DNA from: DTFZ01 sp050260375
Lineage (GTDB): Bacteria; Bacillota; Clostridia; Christensenellales; SZUA-584
Direction of reading: 5' to 3'
Assembly (NCBI GenBank): GCA_050260375.1
Contig: JBLNCA010000042.1
Coordinates: forward strand, 1 to 46,781
Length of the DNA stretch: 46,781 nt
In this document: piece by piece, positions 7,849 through 15,755 of the stretch
Numbering within the stretch: position 1 is the stretch's first letter
Layout of the letters: every line of letters begins with the position of its first letter
The notes under the pieces: model-generated
Told to the model about the DNA's origin: nothing
The model's input: the letters and a program-made list of their open reading frames with translations, nothing else
Database searches by the model: none
Made by a program: the position numbers and the translations under genes

Positions 7849-9573
7849 ATGAGAGAAGTTATTTGGAGCGACATTTCAAAATGCGAGGGGTGTAACAGGT
7901 GTATCCGCGTTTGCCCCGTCGAAGAATCTAATATAGCGTTCATACAGGACGGGAAGATAAAAGTAAAGATCGACCAGTCAAAATGTATAGCATGCGGCGC
8001 TTGCATAAAGATATGCCAGCATCACGCCCGGCGTTTTGAGGATGACACCGAACGTTTTTTCAGCGACATTGCAGGCGGCGGCAGCATATCGCTTATGGTA
8101 GCCCCGTCTTTCCGTACGAATTTTGAGAATTGGGAGTCCATACTTGCGTTCCTTAAAGCTAAAGGTATAAGAAAAATAGTGGACGTATCTTTGGGCGCCG
8201 ATATATGCACATGGGCGCATATACGGTATATAGAGAAGCATAAGCCTAAATCCCTCATAACGCAGCCGTGCCCTGCAATAGTCAACTATATTACAAAATA
8301 CAAGCCGCAAATATTATCGTCGCTGTCTCCTGTGCACAGCCCAATGCTCTGCACTGCGGTGTTTATGAAAAAGCACCTTGACGTAAAGGACAAAATAGCA
8401 GTGCTTTCACCCTGTGTCGCCAAGGCGCAGGAGTTCGACGATACGTGGCTCGTTTCCTATAACGTAACGTACAACAGGCTGGCTGAGTATTTAAGGGAAA
8501 AACACATTCGCATACCTGAAAGCATGTTCGAGTTCGACCATATAGAAGCTTCGCTCGGCAAGATATATCCCATGCCGGGCGGGCTTAAGGAAAACATAGA
8601 GTATTACCTTGGCAAGTCGGTACGCGTTGACAAATCGGAAGGCCAAGAGGTCGTATACCGGGATATAGACGCATTCGCGGACGAGAGTGAAGAGAACAGA
8701 CCCGCGATATTTGACGTGCTGAACTGCCGCGAGGGGTGCAACTCGGGCACGGGCTGCAGTCAGGACGCTTCGATATTCAGTATAAACAAGGTAATGGACG
8801 ACATAAAGCAGCGGTCGATAAAAAGCGACGAGGCGGCCGAACAGGGCAGGAAGCTCTTTGACCTGTTCGACAGGAAGCTTGTTCTTGAGGACTATTTAAG
8901 GACATACTCAAGCAAACATATCAAGCCTATTCCCTGCGAAGAAAGAGACGTGCAGCAGGCGTATATTAAGCTTGGCAAATTAAACGAAGAACAGAGAAAC
9001 CACAACTGTTATGCGTGCGGCTCGAAGACGTGCCGCGAGATGGCCGTAAAGGTAGCTAAGGGTATAAACGTTGTTGAAAACTGTCTCGAGAAAGCGAGGC
9101 ACGATATGCAGCGCGAGCATGAAGCGTTTATAAGCGAGCGGTCTGCCAGCCTTATGAATATAACCAGAGTGTCTGAGGAGGTGGCGGGTATAGAGAAACT
9201 GTTCAAAAACGTTCTTTCAAGCATAAAGGACGTCGAAAAGACGATAGAACAGTACAACGAAATGGCCAAAACAGTGAATTCCATAGCAATGCAGACTAAG
9301 ATGCTGTCGTTCAACGCGTCTATAGAGGCCGCCAGGGCGGGCGCTTCGGGCAAGGGATTCTCGGTAGTCGCCGAAGCCATAAGGAGCCTGGCGGCGCAGT
9401 CGCAGGAATCAGTAAGATCAGTGGAAGAGACGAGCGCTTTTGCGCGCAGCACGATAAACAAAATAACGGACGCGAGCTCGGCGGTAGACAAGTCCATAAT
9501 GAACGTAGCCAATTATGTAGGCGAGATCTCAAAGTCGCTCGGAAAAACGGAGGGCGGCAGCGGACGGCCTTAA
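7849..9573 (+). CDS. [FeFe]-hydrogenase-like sensor fused to a chemoreceptor signalling domain
   Basis: This is a 574-residue soluble protein with no membrane segment. Two 4Fe-4S motifs come first (C12, C15, C18, C22; C46, C49, C52, C56). The H-cluster domain (about 80-315) has its four ligand cysteines: C141 in TQPCP, C189 in LSPC, and C293 and C297 in NCREGC. The proton-transfer cysteine normally preceding the first ligand (TSCCP) is proline here, so fast hydrogen turnover is unlikely and a sensory (group C/D-like) role is favoured. A further FeS domain carries C387, C390, C395 and C412. The C-terminus (about 470-560) is the conserved hairpin of methyl-accepting chemotaxis proteins (AMQTKMLSFNASIEAARAG). 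The architecture implies redox or hydrogen sensing passed to CheA/CheW; CheA is not in this window. ATG 7849 follows GGGAGGGCACG. Confidence 0.85.
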   Translation: MREVIWSDISKCEGCNRCIRVCPVEESNIAFIQDGKIKVKIDQSKCIACGACIKICQHHARRFEDDTERFFSDIAGGGSISLMVAPSFRTNFENWESILAFLKAKGIRKIVDVSLGADICTWAHIRYIEKHKPKSLITQPCPAIVNYITKYKPQILSSLSPVHSPMLCTAVFMKKHLDVKDKIAVLSPCVAKAQEFDDTWLVSYNVTYNRLAEYLREKHIRIPESMFEFDHIEASLGKIYPMPGGLKENIEYYLGKSVRVDKSEGQEVVYRDIDAFADESEENRPAIFDVLNCREGCNSGTGCSQDASIFSINKVMDDIKQRSIKSDEAAEQGRKLFDLFDRKLVLEDYLRTYSSKHIKPIPCEERDVQQAYIKLGKLNEEQRNHNCYACGSKTCREMAVKVAKGINVVENCLEKARHDMQREHEAFISERSASLMNITRVSEEVAGIEKLFKNVLSSIKDVEKTIEQYNEMAKTVNSIAMQTKMLSFNASIEAARAGASGKGFSVVAEAIRSLAAQSQESVRSVEETSAFARSTINKITDASSAVDKSIMNVANYVGEISKSLGKTEGGSGRP

Positions 9574-9602
9574 ATAAGCATCGCCGAACTTGAATACTGT
9601 TT

Positions 9603-9625
9603 CCATAAAGCCTAAAGCTTTATGG
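9603..9625 (+). repeat. Degenerate copy of the dispersed hairpin repeat
   Basis: CCATAAAGC and GCTTTATGG form a perfect 9-base stem with a 5-base loop. The right arm and following GG match the GGCTTTATGGGG half of the repeats in the gcv array, but the GGGGTCCCC half is missing. Confidence 0.45.
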
Positions 9626-9761
9626 GGCGTAAAGCAGCCAAAGTGTACGATAGCATGTCTTTATTAGCTTAAGAAAGATACTGCGGCGGACCAGCTCTTC
9701 TTATGAGCTCCAAGGACGAACTCCAAGGAAATTGAAAAAAATAAAGCGGTTTATTCGGGAA

Positions 9762-9793
9762 AACCCTCAGCATTAATGCGGGGTTATCTTTTT
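9762..9793 (+). terminator. Probable terminator after the hydrogenase-like gene
   Basis: AACCC/GGGTT arms enclose the palindrome GCATTAATGC and are followed by ATCTTTTT. It lies about 190 bases after the stop codon of the hydrogenase-like gene. Confidence 0.5.
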
Positions 9794-9841
9794 GCATGTC
9801 AAATATTACAAATATTTTTTTAAAGTTTGGAGATATGGTTA

Positions 9842-9871
9842 TTGACACCATATATAGGTGAGTACTATAAT
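9842..9871 (+). promoter_or_regulatory. nrdDG promoter
   Basis: TTGACA (9842-9847) and TATAAT (9866-9871) are both exact consensus, separated by 18 bases. The start of transcription near 9878 gives a leader of about 160 bases before nrdD. I see no clear NrdR box pair. Confidence 0.75.
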
Positions 9872-10037
9872 GAGTTTACACAATAATTTGATAATAAAGA
9901 ATTTTAAATAGATAGCATATTTATTAAAAGAACAGGTAAAAAAAGAATAGGACGCCTTGTAAGGTTAAGCCCTAGGGCGTATTCGTCCGCGTATTATTTT
10001 ATATTAAAATATAAAGCATCAGGGGGTCGGGGGGCAT

Positions 10038-12125
10038 ATGTTTACAGTCATACTAAAAAGAAGCGGGCAAAAAGAAACATTCCAGCCAAAAAAAATTGCG
10101 GACGCTATTTTCAAAGCGGCAAAAGCAGTGGGCGGCGACGACTATTCGCTGGCTGAAAGGCTTACGGAGCAGGTAGTTGATATCGCGAGGCTCAAGTTCG
10201 GCGACCAGTGTCCTATGGTGGAGGACATACAGGATATCGTCGAGCGCGTGCTGATAAAGAACGGCCACGCCAAGACCGCGAAGGCCTACATTCTCTATCG
10301 CGAAAAACGCAAGAGCGCAAGGGAGACAAACGCGCTTATAGGAGCGACTATAAGCATGTTTTCCGACTACCTTGGCGACAAAGACTGGGGAGTCCGTGAG
10401 AACGCGAACACGCAAAAGAGCGTTAACGGGCTCAACAACTATATACGCGAGGCGTTTACAAAGAAATACTGGCTGCACGAGATATATCCCGAAGAGGTAA
10501 GGGAAGCGCACATATCGGGCGACTGCCATATACACGACCTGGGGTTTTTCGGCCCGTACTGCGCGGGATGGGACCTAAGGCAGCTGTTAATGCAGGGCTT
10601 CGGGGGAATACCCGGCAAGGTGGAGTCAAGGCCCGCCAAGCACCTGCGCTCGTTCCTGGGGCAGATAGTCAATTCAACGTTTACGACGCAGGGCGAGACC
10701 GCGGGCGCACAGGCCTGGTCCAGCTTCGACACGTACTGCGCTCCGTTTATCAGGCACGATAAAATGACGCACAGCCAGATAAAGCAGTGCCTTCAGGAGT
10801 TCATATTCAATATAAACGTACCGACCAGGGTCGGTTTCCAATGCCCGTTTTCCAACCTGACATTTGACATAAAGGTGCCGTCCACGCTTAAGGACCATCC
10901 GGTGATAATAGGCGGACAGGCCCTCGATACCACCTACGGCGATTACCAGAAAGAGATGGACATGTTCAACCTTGCTTTTTGCGAGGTAATGCTGGAAGGC
11001 GACGCTAAGGGTCGGGTGTTCACGTTCCCGATACCCACGCTCAACATCACTAAGGACTTCGAGTGGGACAGCCCGGTAGTCGATAAGTTCATGGAGATAA
11101 CGTGCAAGTACGGCATACCGTACTTTGCGAACTACATAAATTCCGACCTGTCGCCCGAAGACGCCGTTTCGATGTGCTGCAGGCTAAGGCTCGATGTAAG
11201 CGAGCTGCGTAAGCGCGGCGGCGGCCTGTTCGGCTCCAATCCGCTTACCGGCTCCATTGGCGTTTTCACAATAAACCTTCCGAGGATAGGATATCTTTCG
11301 CGCACTAAGGACGAGTTCTTTGCGCGCATACGCAGGATAGCAACTATAGGCAAGACGTCGCTCGAGATAAAGCGCAAGATAATAGAGCAGCAGACTGAGC
11401 AGGGGCTGTATCCTTACAGCGCCGTTTACCTGCGGGAGGTCAAAAAACGCTTCGGGCAGTACTGGTACAATCACTTCAACACCATAGGCATAATAGGCAT
11501 GCACGAGGCACTCGTGAACTACATGGGCAAGGGCATAGAGACGGAAGAGGGAAACGAGTTTGCCGTTGAGATAATGCATTACCTGCGCGGACTGATGCAG
11601 GAGTTCCAGAAGGAGACGGGCCAGTATTACAACCTTGAAGCAACGCCTGCCGAAGGCACGAGCTACAGGCTCGCAAAACTCGACCGCGAGCGCTACCTCG
11701 ACATATACACGTCGGGCACTAACGTGCCTTACTATACGAATTCGACGCAGCTGCCCGTTAAGTTTACCGACGACATAATGCAGATGATAGAGCTTCAGGA
11801 CGAGCTGCAGTCGTTGTATACCGGCGGCACGGTGCAGCACCTTTATTTGGGCGAGCGCATAGAAGATATAGAGATCGCAAAGCGCCTGATACAGAAGATA
11901 TTCACAAAGTACAAGATGCCGTATATATCGATAACGCCGACGTTCAGCGTATGCGACGAGCACGGGTACCTGGTGGGCGAGCAGTTTACATGCCCGCAGT
12001 GCGGCGCTAAGACCGAGGTATGGAGCCGCGTCGTGGGGTACCTGCGGCCCGTGCAGAACTATAACGAAGGCAAGAAGGAAGAATACAGCGAGAGGGTCAA
12101 GTTTGTAGTGCCCGAGGCGATATAA
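10038..12125 (+). CDS. nrdD: Anaerobic (class III) ribonucleoside-triphosphate reductase
   Basis: This 695-residue glycyl-radical enzyme reduces NTPs to dNTPs under anoxic conditions. The N-terminal 90 or so residues form an ATP-cone regulatory domain (FTVILKRSGQKETFQPKKI start). The C-terminal zinc site uses CDEHGYL (C639) and CPQCG (C652, C655). The glycyl-radical loop is RVVGYLRPVQNYNEG with G667. Length is typical of the family. ATG 10038 follows a G-rich ribosome site. The activase gene nrdG starts two bases after the stop, so the two proteins should be made together. The enzyme marks an anaerobic lifestyle because the radical is destroyed by oxygen. Confidence 0.97.
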   Translation: MFTVILKRSGQKETFQPKKIADAIFKAAKAVGGDDYSLAERLTEQVVDIARLKFGDQCPMVEDIQDIVERVLIKNGHAKTAKAYILYREKRKSARETNALIGATISMFSDYLGDKDWGVRENANTQKSVNGLNNYIREAFTKKYWLHEIYPEEVREAHISGDCHIHDLGFFGPYCAGWDLRQLLMQGFGGIPGKVESRPAKHLRSFLGQIVNSTFTTQGETAGAQAWSSFDTYCAPFIRHDKMTHSQIKQCLQEFIFNINVPTRVGFQCPFSNLTFDIKVPSTLKDHPVIIGGQALDTTYGDYQKEMDMFNLAFCEVMLEGDAKGRVFTFPIPTLNITKDFEWDSPVVDKFMEITCKYGIPYFANYINSDLSPEDAVSMCCRLRLDVSELRKRGGGLFGSNPLTGSIGVFTINLPRIGYLSRTKDEFFARIRRIATIGKTSLEIKRKIIEQQTEQGLYPYSAVYLREVKKRFGQYWYNHFNTIGIIGMHEALVNYMGKGIETEEGNEFAVEIMHYLRGLMQEFQKETGQYYNLEATPAEGTSYRLAKLDRERYLDIYTSGTNVPYYTNSTQLPVKFTDDIMQMIELQDELQSLYTGGTVQHLYLGERIEDIEIAKRLIQKIFTKYKMPYISITPTFSVCDEHGYLVGEQFTCPQCGAKTEVWSRVVGYLRPVQNYNEGKKEEYSERVKFVVPEAI

Positions 12126-12127
12126 AA

Positions 12128-12796
12128 ATGCTTGCGGCCGGGCTTGTAAAGAACTCGTTTGTGGATTACCCGGGCTGCATAGCGGCCGTGGTGTTTACTC
12201 CCGGCTGCAATATGGACTGCTGGTACTGCCACAACAAGCATCTTTGGAAGAGCGAAGAGCTTTTGAGCATCGAGGAGATATACGGGTTTCTTGACACGCA
12301 CCGGGACTTCCTTGACGGAGTTGTGATATCGGGCGGCGAGCCGACGATGCAGCCGGGCCTTTCGGAGTTTATAAGCAATGTGCGCGGCATGGGATACCGC
12401 GTAAAGCTCGACACGAACGGCACTAACCCAGAAGTTGTGGAGAAGCTGCTGCCGAGCCTCGATTATGTGGCCATGGACATAAAGGCGCCGCCGGGGAGTT
12501 ACGGCAAGGTCGTATCATACCAAATGGATGAAACGCCGGTATGGAAGACGGCGGATATGCTGATGGGCAGCGGCATAAGCTACGAATTCCGCACAACGTT
12601 CATGCCGCTGCTCGAAATAGCGGATATAGAGAGTATAGCCTGTAGGATAAAGGGCGCGAGAAGGTACGCGCTTCAGCAGTACCGCAAGACGAAGTACGTA
12701 AAAGTTGCGCCCGAGCCGCACAGCAGGGACTATTTAAGCGAAGCGGCGCAAGTAGCAAGAAAATATGTAAACGAAGTAGTATTAAGGGGGATTTGA
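12128..12796 (+). CDS. nrdG: Anaerobic ribonucleotide reductase activating protein (radical SAM)
   Basis: This 222-residue radical SAM activase installs the glycyl radical on NrdD. GCNMDCWYC supplies the cluster cysteines C27, C31 and C34; ISGGEPTMQ and KLDTNGTNP are the SAM-binding and barrel motifs. The opening NSFVDYPGCIAAVVFTPGC is characteristic of the longer NrdG form common in Clostridia. Translation is probably coupled to nrdD (two-base gap). The stop codon is immediately followed, base to base, by the stop of the opposing lipoprotein gene, with no room for a terminator. Confidence 0.94.
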   Translation: MLAAGLVKNSFVDYPGCIAAVVFTPGCNMDCWYCHNKHLWKSEELLSIEEIYGFLDTHRDFLDGVVISGGEPTMQPGLSEFISNVRGMGYRVKLDTNGTNPEVVEKLLPSLDYVAMDIKAPPGSYGKVVSYQMDETPVWKTADMLMGSGISYEFRTTFMPLLEIADIESIACRIKGARRYALQQYRKTKYVKVAPEPHSRDYLSEAAQVARKYVNEVVLRGI

Positions 12797-13168
12797 TTAT
12801 TCGTTAGCGGCGGGCTCGTCACCCGAGGGGGAAGCGCTGCTTTCCGGCAGAAGGTCTTCAATGGCGTTTCCGGCGTCGTCTATCATCTGCTTATCGACTC
12901 CGGGTATCGTCCACAGGCCGTAAGCGACGCCCACGATGGCGACGGCGAGCGCGATCAGCGCTATCACCTTGACAAAACCGGGTATCAGCTTCCAGATGAT
13001 GCCAAAGCCTATAAAGAACAGCACAATAGCGCCGACGACTATTGCCCATGTGGGAAGGGCTCTGGCGTAATCGCCGACCTCAGCGCCTATATGTTCGATA
13101 GGAGCGCATGCTGCAAGGGCGCCGACCGCAAGCAATACGATCAATAGTATTAATAAGAATTTTCTCAT
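12797..13168 (-). CDS. Small two-helix lipoprotein of unknown function
   Basis: This is a 123-residue protein. A signal peptide ends in the lipobox LAAC with C21 as the lipidated cysteine. Two membrane helices follow (about 41-60 and 65-90), then an acidic tail rich in E, S, P and A (LLPESSASPSGDEPAANE). The family is not recognised. AAGGAG precedes the start and a TTTACT-17-TATAAT promoter lies just upstream. It is convergent with nrdG with zero bases between the two stop codons. Location is inferred to be the outer face of the cytoplasmic membrane. Confidence 0.75.
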   Translation of the reverse strand: MRKFLLILLIVLLAVGALAACAPIEHIGAEVGDYARALPTWAIVVGAIVLFFIGFGIIWKLIPGFVKVIALIALAVAIVGVAYGLWTIPGVDKQMIDDAGNAIEDLLPESSASPSGDEPAANE

Positions 13169-13195
13169 GACCCGCTCCTTACGTGTTATAGAGCA

Positions 13196-13224
13196 ATTAT
13201 AATAGACATACAGCCGGCAGTAAA
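13196..13224 (-). promoter_or_regulatory. Promoter of the small lipoprotein gene
   Basis: On the minus strand, TATAAT (13201-13196) lies 17 bases downstream of TTTACT (13224-13219). It sits about 27 bases before the start codon. Confidence 0.5.
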
Positions 13225-13268
13225 GAGCAAATTTGGGTCATATGGAAAGACGAGGGGGTCTATCCGGC

Positions 13269-13307
13269 GAAACAGCCGTTCCTTATGGGACGGCTGTTTA
13301 GTTTTTT
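13269..13307 (+). terminator. Strong hairpin with T tract
   Basis: AAACAGCCGT (13269-13278) and ACGGCTGTTT (13290-13299) form a perfect 10-base stem followed by AGTTTTTT. It points along the plus strand, although the nearest plus-strand gene (nrdG) ends 470 bases earlier across an opposing gene. Confidence 0.6.
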
Positions 13308-13375
13308 CAAAGCCAATCTAACGATTGGCTTTGAGTCTTGTTATTTGGGCTTGTGTAAAAACAAGCCCAAATAAC
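13308..13375. repeat. Two consecutive perfect hairpins
   Basis: CAAAGCCAATC (13308-13318) pairs with GATTGGCTTTG (13323-13333) over a 4-base loop. Seven bases later GTTATTTGGGCTTG (13340-13353) pairs with CAAGCCCAAATAAC (13362-13375) over an 8-base loop. Both stems are perfect and neither is followed by a T tract. Confidence 0.7.
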
Positions 13376-13426
13376 GCTTATGAGTACAATAAAGACCATT
13401 TTGTTTGCCTTTCACTTGCGAATCCC

Positions 13427-13463
13427 CACCCCAAAAAGTCTCACGGCTTTTTGGGGACCCCGG
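13427..13463 (-). repeat. Dispersed hairpin repeat, inverted copy
   Basis: CCCCAAAAAG...GGCTTTTTGGGGACCCCGG is the repeat core in the orientation opposite to the gcv array. Confidence 0.7.
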
Positions 13464-13522
13464 CCAGATGAAAGGCATGAAAGTGTTCTGCGTTTTAAGC
13501 CTTCCCCTTGGGGGAGCTGAGA

Positions 13523-13755
13523 GCGAGCGCACACAGTGGGTGATGACTACGAAGTGGACGAGCGAGCTCGAAGCTCTGTAAGCAAAGGAGAATGCCGAGC
13601 GATAGTGAGGGCAGGCGACTATTGCGAACAGAGGAGCCAAAGGCGAGCGCACACAGTGGGTGATGACTACGAAGTGGACGAGCGAGCCGGAGGCTCTGTA
13701 AGCAAAGGAGAATGACGAACGATAGTGACGGCAGGCGACTATTGCGAACAGAGGA
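13523..13755. repeat. Tandem duplication with 120-base period
   Basis: Two copies of about 113 bases (13523-13635 and 13643-13755) begin GCGAGCGCACACAGTGGG and end GCGAACAGAGGA. They differ at only a few positions (for example GCTCGAAG/GCCGGAGG). The start-to-start distance is exactly 120. They lie between CCTTCCCCTTG-type sequences that recur at 13783, as if inserted into that repeat. Confidence 0.75.
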
Positions 13756-14199
13756 AGGTGGTGCAGAGCGAATGGGGTATAGCCTTCCCCTTGAGGGGAA
13801 GGTGGTGCGGCTTGCCGCGCCGGATGAGGTGGAAATACAGAATTTTATGTTGGCACAATGAACGGTCTTTTCGTTTTTTCCATCTCATCAGTCAAATGCT
13901 TCGTATTTTGACAGCTTCCCCTCCTGGGGCACCCGGTGAATAAAGTTCGTTGGGGTGGGTAAGGGGGAAGTCTTTAAACCATTATCCAATCAGTTACGGT
14001 ATAGACTTCTCCTATGACTACTCCAAAGAATCTGCAATTTTACGGGGGCCCCGGCCGGTTGAAGGGCATGCTTGTATATGCACTTAACGGCGGGAGGGGA
14101 TTGAACCCCGAAGAGGCACGTGCCATTCCATACTTTAAAGACTGCTTTTTTAATTGACGCAGCGCTGCCTTGCGTTTATCATATACCCGGAGGAAAGAC

Positions 14200-15051
14200 A
14201 TGTTTTTAGCTGATAAGTTCAAGGAATATACCGTGCTCGATACGGGCGGCGGCGAAAAGCTCGAGGACGTGGGCGGCATTGTACTGCAGAGGCCCGACCC
14301 GCAGGTTATATGGGAGCGCTCGCAGCCGGACATATGGAAGCCGCACGCGGTGTACGAGCGTTCAGCCTCCGGCGGCGGAAGCTGGAGGTATATAAAGAAT
14401 GTGCCCGAGCGGTGGACTATAAGCTACGGCAGCCTTAAGTTTTTCATAAGGCCGACCGGCTTTAAGCACATAGGCCTTTTTCCCGAGCAATCCGCAAACT
14501 GGGACTATATTATGGAGAGCATACGCGCAAGCGGCAGAAGTATACGCATGCTCAACCTGTTTGCTTATACGGGCGGCGCGACGCTGGCGGCCGCGGCGGC
14601 GGGAGCGAGCGTTGTGCATGTGGACACGGCTAAAAGCATGAACGACTGGGCGAAGGAGAATTTATCGCTCTCGGGGCTCGAAGCGGACGTGCGCTTCATA
14701 GCGGACGACTGCTTGAAGTTCGTACAGCGGGAGCAAAGGCGCGGCAGCCGGTACGACGCTATCGTGATGGACCCGCCGTCTTTTGGCAGGAGCGGCAGCA
14801 AGGTGTGGAAGCTCGAAAACGACCTTTACCCGCTCGTAACCGAGTGCGCGAAGCTGCTCTCAAATGAGCCGCTGTTCTTCCTCATAAACTCGTATACTAC
14901 GGGGCTCTCGGACATCATAACGGCCAACATGCTGGAGATGGCGATAAGGTCGCGCCTCGGCGGTACTATAGAGTCGGGCACGCTCGCGCTGCCTCAAAAA
15001 GGCTCCAAGGTGCTGCTGCCCTGCGGTACGACGGCAAGGTGGCACGCGTGA
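14200..15051 (+). CDS. Class I SAM methyltransferase of the RlmI/RlmK type
   Basis: This 283-residue methyltransferase has motif I LNLFAYTGG at 118-126 and the catalytic DPPSF at 191-195, the pattern of 23S rRNA cytosine-C5 methyltransferases RlmI/RlmK-L. The N-terminal PUA domain of true RlmI is absent; instead about 110 residues (KPHAVYERSASGGGSW, LKFFIRPTGFKHIGLFPEQ) precede the catalytic domain, as in the PF10672-type proteins. An rRNA target is likely but not proven. ATG 14200 is chosen over an upstream TTG because CGGAGGAAAG sits directly before it. The next gene, a pseudouridine synthase, overlaps its stop, so a small RNA-modification operon is implied. Confidence 0.88.
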   Translation: MFLADKFKEYTVLDTGGGEKLEDVGGIVLQRPDPQVIWERSQPDIWKPHAVYERSASGGGSWRYIKNVPERWTISYGSLKFFIRPTGFKHIGLFPEQSANWDYIMESIRASGRSIRMLNLFAYTGGATLAAAAAGASVVHVDTAKSMNDWAKENLSLSGLEADVRFIADDCLKFVQREQRRGSRYDAIVMDPPSFGRSGSKVWKLENDLYPLVTECAKLLSNEPLFFLINSYTTGLSDIITANMLEMAIRSRLGGTIESGTLALPQKGSKVLLPCGTTARWHA

Positions 15052-15731
15052 CTGCGCCGCTGAAGAGAAACGTAAACGTATTATATGAGGACAACCATCT
15101 GCTCGTAGTCGAAAAGCCGTACGGCGTGCCTTCGCAGGCCGACATTTCGGGCGACGACGATATGCTTTCGATATGCAAAGCGTATATAAAGCAAAAGTAC
15201 TCAAAGTCTGGCGACGTGTACTTGGGGCTCGTTCACCGGCTCGACCGCCCCACAAGGGGCGTAATGGTGTTCGCGCGCACGTCCAAGGCGGCGGCGAGGC
15301 TGTCGGAGCAGATAAAGAGCGGCGAGTTCAGAAAAACGTATCTCGCGGTGCTGACGGCGGAGCCGGAACAGGACAGCGGCGAGCTGTGGGACTGGCTTAT
15401 AAAGGACGAGAAGTCGCATATGGCCAGGGTAGCGAGCGAGCATAAGCCGGGCGCAAAAAAGGCGGGGCTGGAGTATCAGGTTATGGGCAGGCGCGACGGG
15501 CTGTACCTTGTACGGATAACGCTGTATACCGGGCGGTTCCACCAGATACGCGCACAGTTCGCTCACCGCGGATGCGCGGTGTACGGCGACGCGAAATACG
15601 GTAAGCGGGACGTAAAGGCAAAGCTTGCGCTGTTTGCAAGCGGCATTGTGTTTAAACACCCGACGAAGGGTGAGCGGCTGGAGTTTGCCGTCGCTCCTTC
15701 CGGCTACCCGTTCAGTTTGTTTGCACTGTAA
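15048..15731 (+). CDS. RluA-family RNA pseudouridine synthase
   Basis: This 227-residue protein isomerises uridine to pseudouridine in rRNA or tRNA. The catalytic motif HRLDRPTRG is at 63-71 with D66 as nucleophile; the C-terminal RFHQIRAQFAHRGCAVYGDAKYG is the second family signature. No S4 domain is present, unlike the RluD-type protein at 43784. GTG 15048 overlaps the upstream TGA as GTGA with AAGGTGG at 15036-15042; GTG 15039 is an alternative start adding three residues. Translation is probably coupled to the methyltransferase. Confidence 0.9.
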   Translation: MTAPLKRNVNVLYEDNHLLVVEKPYGVPSQADISGDDDMLSICKAYIKQKYSKSGDVYLGLVHRLDRPTRGVMVFARTSKAAARLSEQIKSGEFRKTYLAVLTAEPEQDSGELWDWLIKDEKSHMARVASEHKPGAKKAGLEYQVMGRRDGLYLVRITLYTGRFHQIRAQFAHRGCAVYGDAKYGKRDVKAKLALFASGIVFKHPTKGERLEFAVAPSGYPFSLFAL

Positions 15732-15755
15732 AGTTTATATACATTGGAGGACATC

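Larger units (their letters stand above)
9574..10037. other. Gene-free stretch before nrdD
   Basis: This 464-base stretch holds a degenerate hairpin-repeat copy (9603-9625), a terminator (9762-9793), a strong promoter (9842-9871) and a 160-base nrdD leader with a two-part hairpin: ACGCC/GGCGT at 9952-9956/9976-9980 enclosing AGG/CCT. A direct repeat CTCCAAGGA lies near 9709-9728. No convincing gene is seen. Confidence 0.5.
13169..14199. other. 1-kb gene-free repeat mosaic
   Basis: The stretch has three successive perfect hairpins (13269-13375), one dispersed hairpin repeat (13427-13463), a 120-base-period tandem repeat (13523-13755), a CCTTCCCC-ttga-GGGGAAGG hairpin (13783-13802) followed by a GC-rich palindromic tract to about 13830, a half copy of the dispersed repeat near 14044, and a tRNA T-arm-like sequence (14089-14110). 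The motif GATGAAAGGCATG (about 13467-13479) recurs as TTGAAGGGCATG at 14059-14070 and as GATGAAGGGCATG near 22400. Open frames here are repeat-derived and not credible genes. Confidence 0.6.

Noticed and set aside
11184..11963. Minus-strand frame opposite nrdD
   Set aside because: It is a shadow of the nrdD reading frame; the protein shows no motif and no ribosome site.
13725..13943. Open frame in the repeat mosaic
   Set aside because: It is made of the 120-bp tandem repeat and the CCTTCCCC-type repeat; no ribosome site or family.
14089..14110. tRNA gene
   Set aside because: Only a T-arm-like hairpin is present; no acceptor 5' strand, D arm or anticodon arm can be drawn.
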